Assembly (NCBI GenBank): GCA_030918015.1
Contig: JAUPTP010000118.1
Coordinates: 1 to 7,013 of the forward strand
DNA length: 7,013 nt
Reading direction: 5' to 3'
Source: Pseudomonadota bacterium
GTDB taxonomy: Bacteria > Pseudomonadota > Gammaproteobacteria > Burkholderiales > Burkholderiaceae_C
Shown: piece by piece, positions 1 to 4,473 of the stretch
How the letters are laid out: every line of letters starts with the position of its first letter
Position numbering within the stretch: position 1 is the stretch's first letter
Made by a program: the position numbers and the translations under genes
The notes under the pieces: model-generated
The model's database searches: none
Told to the model about the DNA's origin: nothing
What the model saw: the letters and a program-made list of their open reading frames with translations, nothing else

Positions 1-555
1 CTCGGCGGCGGCGCGGCGGCGCGGCGCCCGCTTGCGCGCCGGCTTGGCCGGGGCAGGCGCGGCGACGTCCTCGGCCACCTCGGCCACCTCAGCCACCGCG
101 GCGACCTCGACGACAGGCTCGATCAGCGGTTCGGCCGCCGGCACGGCGACCGGAGCCACTTCCGCGCTGGTGGCCTCAGGCGCGACGGCGGCCGTCTTGC
201 GGGCCCGGGGAGCGCGCTTGCGTGCCGCTGGTGCGGGGGCCGGGGCCTGCGCCACCGGAGCGGCGGGCTCGGGCTCAGCCACCGGGGCCGCGGGGGCCGC
301 CTCGGCAGGCACGACCGCACTGTCCGGCACGACGGCGGCCTCCACGGCCGCCTTGCGGCGGGCCGGGCTGCGCTTGCGCGCAGGCTTTGCGGCCGGCGCC
401 GCCTCGGACACGGGAGCGGCAGCCACGGCCGGATCGGCCTCCGGGGCTGTCGGCGCGATCACGGCCAGGGCCTGCTCGTCAGCAGGGGTCGCGGACGTAC
501 CGCGCGCGGTGCGGGTACGGGAGGAAGAAGTCTTGCGGGATGAAGTAGACGCCAT
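1..555 (-). CDS. Ala/Pro/Lys/Arg-rich low-complexity protein, N-terminal 185 residues (3' end beyond window)
   Basis: The frame is open from an ATG at 555-553 to the left edge with no stop, giving 185 codons; the nearest upstream in-frame stop is at 660-658 and no better start lies between. The chain opens with a Ser/Thr/Arg-rich tail (MASTSSRKTSSSRTRTARG). Long Ala/Pro/Val/Glu stretches follow, broken by three basic clusters: KPARKRSPARRK (57-68), ARKRAPRARK (111-120) and KPARKRAPRRR (171-181). A VAEVAEVAE run lies at about 154-162. No folded domain is visible. Such composition is typical of histone H1-like nucleoid proteins and of disordered extensions on RNA- or DNA-binding enzymes in Burkholderiales (for example pseudouridine synthases, RNases, helicases); the missing C-terminus would decide. 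No clear Shine-Dalgarno precedes the ATG. The reading frame is well supported, the function is not. Confidence 0.75.
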   Translation of the reverse strand, partial: MASTSSRKTSSSRTRTARGTSATPADEQALAVIAPTAPEADPAVAAAPVSEAAPAAKPARKRSPARRKAAVEAAVVPDSAVVPAEAAPAAPVAEPEPAAPVAQAPAPAPAARKRAPRARKTAAVAPEATSAEVAPVAVPAAEPLIEPVVEVAAVAEVAEVAEDVAAPAPAKPARKRAPRRRAAAE

Positions 556-778
556 GTTGGCTGGGCCGACTGAGCCGGCCGATCGGTGTGCGAAGTCCTT
601 TGCGTTGGCCGGCACTGTAGCCGGTATGGCGACCCAACTCGTGATTCGATGCCGCAATCAGCCCTCGATGACCGGGGAGGATGTGGTCGAGTTCGGGTTT
701 TCAGGGAGGAATCGAGCCGCCCGCGACCCCGAAAGGCCCTGCGGACACGGGCCACGCTCCCCCACTACGATGGGGGCC
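556..778. other. Divergent intergenic spacer
   Basis: This 223-bp spacer separates the minus-strand basic protein from the plus-strand permease gene, so it should carry both promoters. For the minus strand the best -10-like hexamer is TACAGT (619-614), with no convincing -35 at normal spacing. Short pairing blocks are present: GGCCC/GGGCC (735-739 and 749-753) inside GGGAG/CTCCC (704-708 and 757-761), and AACTCG/CGAGTT (636-641 and 688-693). In DNA this GC-rich they may be chance. No RNA gene or further ORF is supported. Confidence 0.5.
742..771 (+). promoter_or_regulatory. Candidate sigma-70-type promoter of the permease operon
   Basis: A -35-like CGGACA (742-747; four of six match TTGACA) is followed by an 18-bp gap and a -10-like TACGAT (766-771; four of six match TATAAT). 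TACGAT-type -10 boxes are common in GC-rich betaproteobacteria. The predicted start of transcription, about 777-779, falls on the ATG chosen for the permease, so the message would be leaderless or nearly so. The call rests on sequence match alone. Confidence 0.3.
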
Positions 779-1423
779 ATGGAACTCGATCTTGTCCTGG
801 CGGCGCTGCCGCTGGCGGTGGCGCTGTGGCTGCGCCCGTGGCGTCTTGTCGGGCCTGCGGGCCCCCCGTGGGTCTGGCTGGTCTGGTGCGCGCTGATGCC
901 GGTGCTCTGGGGCACCGACCGCTATGTCGCGATGGTGGTGGTGCAGCCGCTGTCGGGGGCCGTCATGCTGATGATGATGATGGGCTGGCCGCTGGCGATG
1001 CTGGCCCTGCTGCCGGTGGCCGCGCTGACCTGGGCGATGGCCGGGCTGGATGCGGCCGAGGCGCTGCACCGCATGGTCTGGCTCGGTCAGATCCCCGCGA
1101 CGCTGGCCCTGCTGCTGGGCGCGGCCGTGCGCCGCTGGCTGCCGCACCAGCTCTTCGTCTACATCCTGGGCCGCGGCTTCGTCGCCACGGCGCTGAGCGG
1201 CGTGCTGGCCGGAGCGCTGTCGATGGCGCTGCATGGCGCCACGCCCGGCCTCGATGCGGACGAGCAGATGATCGGGCGCTGGCTGGCGGCCTGGGGCGAC
1301 GCCTTCCTGGTGGGCATGCTGGTGGCGATCTTCGTCGCCTTCCGGCCGCACTGGCTGGCGACCTACTCCGACCGGCTCTATCTGCAGCCCCCGGGACACG
1401 ACTCGGACGGACCCGCCCGGTGA
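779..1423 (+). CDS. CbiM-like energy-coupling factor (ECF) ABC transporter permease family protein
   Basis: This 214-residue integral membrane protein has about six or seven hydrophobic helices (roughly 3-18, 31-46, 50-68, 70-90, 100-117, 124-151, 168-188) and a short polar tail. The segment LPHQLFVYIL (121-130), the AWGDAFLVGML block (171-181) and the exit motif FRPHWLATYSDRLYL (188-202) match what I recall of the predicted membrane protein family COG3235, annotated as ECF transporter permease (CbiM superfamily). CbiM proteins are substrate-binding components of cobalt/nickel importers, but no CbiQ/CbiO energy-coupling genes are nearby, so transport and substrate are inference. Another in-frame ATG at 770-772 adds three residues; 779 is preferred because 770 sits inside the -10-like box. 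Neither has a standard ribosome-binding site. A run of four methionines (65-68) comes from a perfect ATG tandem repeat. The stop abuts or overlaps the next gene, indicating an operon. Confidence 0.8.
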   Translation: MELDLVLAALPLAVALWLRPWRLVGPAGPPWVWLVWCALMPVLWGTDRYVAMVVVQPLSGAVMLMMMMGWPLAMLALLPVAALTWAMAGLDAAEALHRMVWLGQIPATLALLLGAAVRRWLPHQLFVYILGRGFVATALSGVLAGALSMALHGATPGLDADEQMIGRWLAAWGDAFLVGMLVAIFVAFRPHWLATYSDRLYLQPPGHDSDGPAR

Positions 1424-1425
1424 GC

Positions 1426-2592
1426 ATGCGTCTCCGCACCCGCCGCCTGCTGCGCGGCCTGGCCGCCCTGCTGCTGCTGGGCGTGCTGACGCTGCTGGTC
1501 CTGCTCGAGCGGGCGCTCGATGACGAGCCGCTGGTGGCGCGCAGCGCCCGCGCGATGTCGACCGAGGACCTGATGCGCCTGCAGCGGATGCTGCGCGCGG
1601 CCGACCCGCGCCGCGCACCGGACGAGGTGGCGCTGCGGCTGCTGCGCATCGACAGCGCGGACCTCGACCGGCTGACCGGCGAGGCGACCCGGCGCCTGCT
1701 GCACCTGTCCAGCCGCGTGCGGGTGGAAGCCGGACGGGCCACGCTCCAGGCCAGCCTGGAGGTGCCCGCCAGCCCCTTCGGCCGCTGGCTCGACCTCGAG
1801 GTCCGGCTGAGAGAGACACCGGGCCTGCCGGTGATCGAGCAGATCCGGCTGGGCCGCCTGCCCGTGCCGATTGCGCTGGCCGAAGGGCTGCTGCGGCACG
1901 AGCTGGCGCGGCGGGGCCTGGCGGATCAGGCGCAGCTGCTGCTCGACATGGTGCGCCGTGTCAGCCTGCGGCCCCAGGACGTCGAGATCGCCTATGTCTG
2001 GCAGCCCGACCTGTCCGCCCGGCTCAAGGCCTCGATGGTGCCCCAGGCGCTGCAGCCGCGCCTGCAGGCGCACGCCAGCGAGCTGGCCCGGCGCGTGCGC
2101 CACCTGCCCGACCCGCTGCCGCTGGCCACGCTGCTGCCGGCGATGCTCGGGTTCGCCGCCGAGCGCTGCGGGGCCTGCCCGGCCGAGGAGCTGACGGCCG
2201 AATACCGCAGCGCCCTGGTGGTGATGGCGCTGCATGCCTCCGGCCAGCCCCTGTCGCGGCTGCTGCCCCAGGCCCGCGACTGGCCGCGCGCGCCCGCCCG
2301 CAGCGTGCTGCTGCGCGGGCGCATCGACTTCGCGATGCACTTCCTGATCTCGGCCGTGCTGGCGGCCGAAGGGGGCGGGCGCCTGTCCGACACGATCGGC
2401 CTGTACAAGGAGGTCGCCGACTCGCGCGACGGCAGCGGCTTCAGCTTCAACGACCTGGCCGCCGACCGGGCCGGCACCCGCTTCGGCCAGATCGTCCGCC
2501 ACGACCCAACACGCCCCGATGCACCAAGGAGCGTCGCATTTTCGAACGCTCTTCTTAATCTGCGTCACATCCGAGACAAAGTGCACTACTAA
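1426..2592 (+). CDS. Membrane-anchored conserved protein of unknown function
   Basis: This 388-residue protein begins with basic residues and one hydrophobic helix (about 8-27), consistent with an uncleaved inner-membrane anchor and a periplasmic body. The middle is Leu/Arg-rich and helical with no enzyme motif that I recognise. The C-terminal part holds the most conserved-looking stretch: RIDFAMHF (299-306), TIGLYKEVADS (323-333) and GSGFSFNDLAADRAGTRFG (336-354), a signature I associate with a family of uncharacterised proteobacterial proteins. An alternative GTG start at 1420 would overlap the upstream stop (GTGA) and is better spaced from a weak GGACGGA at 1405-1411; ATG 1426 leaves a 2-bp gap. 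Either way it is co-transcribed with the permease gene. The last 21 residues lie in a stretch near 47% GC, quite unlike the rest, and may not be the ancestral C-terminus. Confidence 0.75.
   Translation: MRLRTRRLLRGLAALLLLGVLTLLVLLERALDDEPLVARSARAMSTEDLMRLQRMLRAADPRRAPDEVALRLLRIDSADLDRLTGEATRRLLHLSSRVRVEAGRATLQASLEVPASPFGRWLDLEVRLRETPGLPVIEQIRLGRLPVPIALAEGLLRHELARRGLADQAQLLLDMVRRVSLRPQDVEIAYVWQPDLSARLKASMVPQALQPRLQAHASELARRVRHLPDPLPLATLLPAMLGFAAERCGACPAEELTAEYRSALVVMALHASGQPLSRLLPQARDWPRAPARSVLLRGRIDFAMHFLISAVLAAEGGGRLSDTIGLYKEVADSRDGSGFSFNDLAADRAGTRFGQIVRHDPTRPDAPRSVAFSNALLNLRHIRDKVHY
2564..2592 (+). promoter_or_regulatory. Candidate promoter reading into the inverted-repeat region
   Basis: GTCACA (2564-2569; four of six match TTGACA) is followed by 17 bp and TACTAA (2587-2592; three of six match TATAAT). 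An alternative -10, TAAGAT (2590-2595), matches four of six but lacks a -35 at good spacing. The local AT-richness supports promoter character. The predicted start, about 2599, lies five bases before the 15-bp inverted arm at 2604. Evidence is weak and positional. Confidence 0.25.
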
Positions 2593-2599
2593 GATGCAC
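2581..2599 (+). repeat. Interrupted palindrome GTGCA-N9-TGCAC over the candidate -10
   Basis: GTGCA (2581-2585) and TGCAC (2595-2599) are perfect inverted half-sites whose centres are 14 bp apart. They flank the TACTAAGAT stretch that contains both -10 candidates. The geometry would suit a dimeric repressor, but five-base arms are short and no regulator is encoded in the window. Confidence 0.3.
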
Positions 2600-2743
2600 C
2601 AGACTCTTCACGCCGGGATCGCGCAGCGCGAGCCGGCATGACGATGGACCGGTCATCAAGGGAAGTCATGGACCTGATGCGCGACAGTGTGTCGCAGACC
2701 CGGAATCGTCAGACCGCGCCCCGGCCGTTCCCGGCGTGAAGAG
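2599..2743 (+). ncRNA. Candidate structured small RNA closed by a 15-bp stem
   Basis: The outer arms CTCTTCACGCCGGGA (2604-2618) and TCCCGGCGTGAAGAG (2729-2743) are perfectly complementary. Inside them lie further possible stems: TCGCG/CGCGA with a 3-nt loop (2619-2623 and 2627-2631), GCCGG/CCGGC (2632-2636 and 2721-2725), ATGAC/GTCAT (2638-2642 and 2652-2656) and GCGACA/TGTCGC with loop GTG (2681-2695). The second and third begin directly after the previous stem, giving a compact branched fold. A weak promoter would start transcription near 2599. No U-run terminator follows; C residues do. It matches no RNA family that I know; 6S RNA, tmRNA and integron attC sites do not fit. The strand is chosen from the promoter only, and a DNA-level role for the repeat is equally possible. 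Confidence 0.3.
2604..2743. repeat. Perfect 15-bp inverted repeat with 110-bp spacer
   Basis: The left arm is 2604-2618 and the right arm 2729-2743; all 15 positions are complementary and the match ends abruptly at both sides. By a rough estimate from base composition, an exact match of this length within 200 bp is far below chance expectation. It sits wholly between two convergent genes. No duplicated target site flanks the arms (ACCAGA on the left, CCCCCC on the right), so terminal repeats of a transposed element are not directly supported. Confidence 0.8.
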
Positions 2744-2780
2744 CCCCCCCGGGCACGCCCCGCACGACTCCCCCCCACCC
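2744..2780 (-). other. G-rich tract downstream of the chemotaxis gene, possible G-quadruplex
   Basis: Read on the minus strand this segment carries G-runs of 3, 7, 4 and 7 (2780-2778, 2776-2770, 2761-2758, 2750-2744), separated by loops of 1, 8 and 7 bases. Four runs of at least three G within 37 bases meet the usual pattern for quadruplex formation, in the 3' untranslated part of the chemotaxis message. The 8-base loop is slightly long. No intrinsic terminator with a U-run was found between the gene and this tract. Confidence 0.4.
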
Positions 2781-2797
2781 GCAGTTCTTCCGAGGCC

Positions 2798-4366
2798 TCA
2801 GGCCGAGATGCCGTCGCGCGCCAGGCGGAAGACCGCCATCGCCTGGACCATCTGCTGAGCCTGCTGGCGCAGGCTGTCGGCCGCCGCCGCGCTCTGCTCG
2901 ACCAGCGCGGCGTTCTGCTGCGTGGTCTGGTCCATCTGCGTGACCGCCTGGCCGACCTGGCCGACGCCGGTGCTCTGCTCCTGGCTGGCCAGGCTGACCC
3001 GCTCGATCATCTCGCCGACATGGCGGATGTTGTCGACGATCTGCGTCATGTTCTCGCCGGCCTGATCGACCAGATGCGAGCCCTGCTCGACGCGGGAGAC
3101 GCTGTCGGTGATCAGCGTCTTGATCTCGCGCGCGGCCGAGGCCGAGCGCTGCGCGAGGTTGCGCACCTCGGTGGCCACCACCGCAAAGCCCCGGCCCTGC
3201 TCGCCGGCGCGCGCAGCCTCCACCGCCGCGTTCAGCGCCAGGATGTTGGTCTGGAAGGCGATGCCGTCGATCACGCTGATGATGTCGGCGATCTTCTTCG
3301 AGCTCTCGTTGATCGAGCGCATCGTGTCGACCACCTGGGTGGTGACTTCGCCGCCACGCTGCGCGGCGTGGTTGGCCTGGCTGGCCAGCGTGCTGGCCTC
3401 GCGGGCGTTCTCGGCGTTGTGGCGCACGGTCGAGCCGAGCTGCTCCATCGTCGCGGCGGTCTGCTGCAGCGCGCTGGCCTGGTCCTCGGTGCGGCGGCTC
3501 AGGTCCTGGTTGCCCTGGGCGATCTCCTGGCTGGCCGACGCGACCAGCTCGGCATTGCCGCGCACCGTGCCGACGATCTCGACCAGCCGGTCCTGCATGC
3601 GACCCAGCGCATCGAGCAGCTGGCCGGTCTCGTCACTCGCCTGGGCCCGGATCGGCACCGTCAGGTCACCGGCGGCGATGCGATCGGCAATGTGGACCGC
3701 CTCGTGCAGCGGCGCGGTGATCGACCGGATCAGGCGCCAGGCCATCGTCACCGACGCCAGCAGCGCGATCAGCGAGCCGACCATCACCGTCGCCAGCCCA
3801 TCGCGGGAGGCTTGGGCACTGACCGCGGCCGCCTGGGTCGCGCCGGCCGCATTGAGATCGATGAGCTTCTGAAGGGTCTGCATCGCCTGCACGAAGGCCT
3901 GCTCGCCCTCGCCCTCGATGAGCTTGCGGGCCGCGTCGTTCTCGTTGCGCCGCGACAGCGCCAGGGTCTGCTCGCGCACCTCCAGCCCCTTCTTCAGGTC
4001 CAGCATGAAGGCGTCGTGCAGACGGCGCTCCTCGTCGCTGCTGATCAGCCGGGTGTAGTCGTCATGCACCTCGTTGAAGGCCTGGATGATCGGCTTCATG
4101 CGCTGCTCGAGCCCCGCCATCGCCGCGTCGTCGGTCGTCAGCACATGCATGGTGTCGAGCGTGCGCAGCTCCTGCAGGCGGGCACGCATCTGGTTGACCT
4201 TCTGGATGCTGGGCAGCCAGTTGTCCGTGATGTCGGCGCGCCGCTGATCCAGCTGCCGCATCTGGACCACCGCGGTCGTGGCGACCGCCAGCAGCAGCAA
4301 GGTCAGCAGCGCAAAGGCCAGTGCGAGCCGTTTCGAGATCGACAGACCGGGGCGACGGGTATCCAT
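2798..4366 (-). CDS. Methyl-accepting chemotaxis protein (4HB_MCP sensor, HAMP, MA domain)
   Basis: A transmembrane chemoreceptor of 522 residues that passes ligand signals to the CheA/CheW kinase complex. Domains in order: short basic cytoplasmic N-terminus; TM1 about 14-34; periplasmic four-helix-bundle sensor about 35-190 with DNWLPS (48-53), common in this sensor type; TM2 about 191-213; HAMP about 211-264 (ITAPL at 216-220, IAAGDL at 230-235); cytoplasmic signalling coiled coil to the end. The hairpin tip that contacts CheA/CheW is textbook: IAFQTNILALNAAVEAARAG (369-388), then EQGRGFAVVATEVRNLAQRSA. The flanking Gln/Glu/Ala-rich helices should carry methylation sites. There is no C-terminal NWETF-type tether for CheR/CheB, as in many environmental receptors. 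The start is fixed by AGGAG (4376-4372) five bases before the ATG. No che or flagellar genes are in view; the ligand is unknown. Confidence 0.96.
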   Translation of the reverse strand: MDTRRPGLSISKRLALAFALLTLLLLAVATTAVVQMRQLDQRRADITDNWLPSIQKVNQMRARLQELRTLDTMHVLTTDDAAMAGLEQRMKPIIQAFNEVHDDYTRLISSDEERRLHDAFMLDLKKGLEVREQTLALSRRNENDAARKLIEGEGEQAFVQAMQTLQKLIDLNAAGATQAAAVSAQASRDGLATVMVGSLIALLASVTMAWRLIRSITAPLHEAVHIADRIAAGDLTVPIRAQASDETGQLLDALGRMQDRLVEIVGTVRGNAELVASASQEIAQGNQDLSRRTEDQASALQQTAATMEQLGSTVRHNAENAREASTLASQANHAAQRGGEVTTQVVDTMRSINESSKKIADIISVIDGIAFQTNILALNAAVEAARAGEQGRGFAVVATEVRNLAQRSASAAREIKTLITDSVSRVEQGSHLVDQAGENMTQIVDNIRHVGEMIERVSLASQEQSTGVGQVGQAVTQMDQTTQQNAALVEQSAAAADSLRQQAQQMVQAMAVFRLARDGISA

Positions 4367-4413
4367 GGAGGCTCCTGCGTGGACGCGGAGCAGGCGGTGG
4401 CGCACGCCCCGGA

Positions 4414-4432
4414 TCGAAAGACGATGTTTCGA
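4414..4432. repeat. Inverted repeat TCGAAA-N7-TTTCGA in the chemoreceptor leader
   Basis: Perfect six-base arms at 4414-4419 and 4427-4432 lie 48-66 bp upstream of the chemoreceptor start, in the 107-bp gap after the GTPase gene. This may be an operator or a hairpin in the leader RNA; a nested ATCG/CGAT pair (4413-4416 and 4422-4425) offers an alternative fold. I found no convincing sigma-70 or sigma-28 promoter in the gap, so its position relative to a start site cannot be fixed. Confidence 0.4.
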
Positions 4433-4473
4433 GTGACGCCGGATCATCATCCCCCTGACAAGGGAGAGAAACC

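Larger units (their letters stand above)
2518..2601 (+). repeat. 9-bp direct repeat bracketing a 66-bp low-GC segment
   Basis: GATGCACCA occurs at 2518-2526 and again at 2593-2601. Both copies are in the same reading frame, because the unit (repeat plus spacer) is 75 bp, and the operon's TAA stop is the last codon before the second copy. The 66 bp between them hold 31 G or C (47%). The layout resembles a target duplication around a short insert, but a 9-bp match can also arise by chance. Confidence 0.5.

Noticed and set aside
32..778. Extension of the permease frame upstream of its ATG
   Set aside because: It runs through the spacer and antisense to the basic-protein gene, and gives a low-complexity Ala/Thr/Ser chain unrelated to the permease family.
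556..778. Cobalamin riboswitch upstream of the CbiM-like gene
   Set aside because: Blocks such as GCCGCCCGCGACC are faintly similar to B12-box elements, but the conserved core is absent and the likely promoter lies downstream of most of the region.
2604..2743. Integron attC site
   Set aside because: Length and symmetry fit, but the RYYYAAC and GTTRRRY core sites are absent and there is no integrase or cassette array.
2791..2806. GGCCT-C-AGGCC hairpin at the chemoreceptor stop as a terminator
   Set aside because: The stem overlaps the end of the coding sequence, has too small a loop, and is followed by no U-run on the minus strand.
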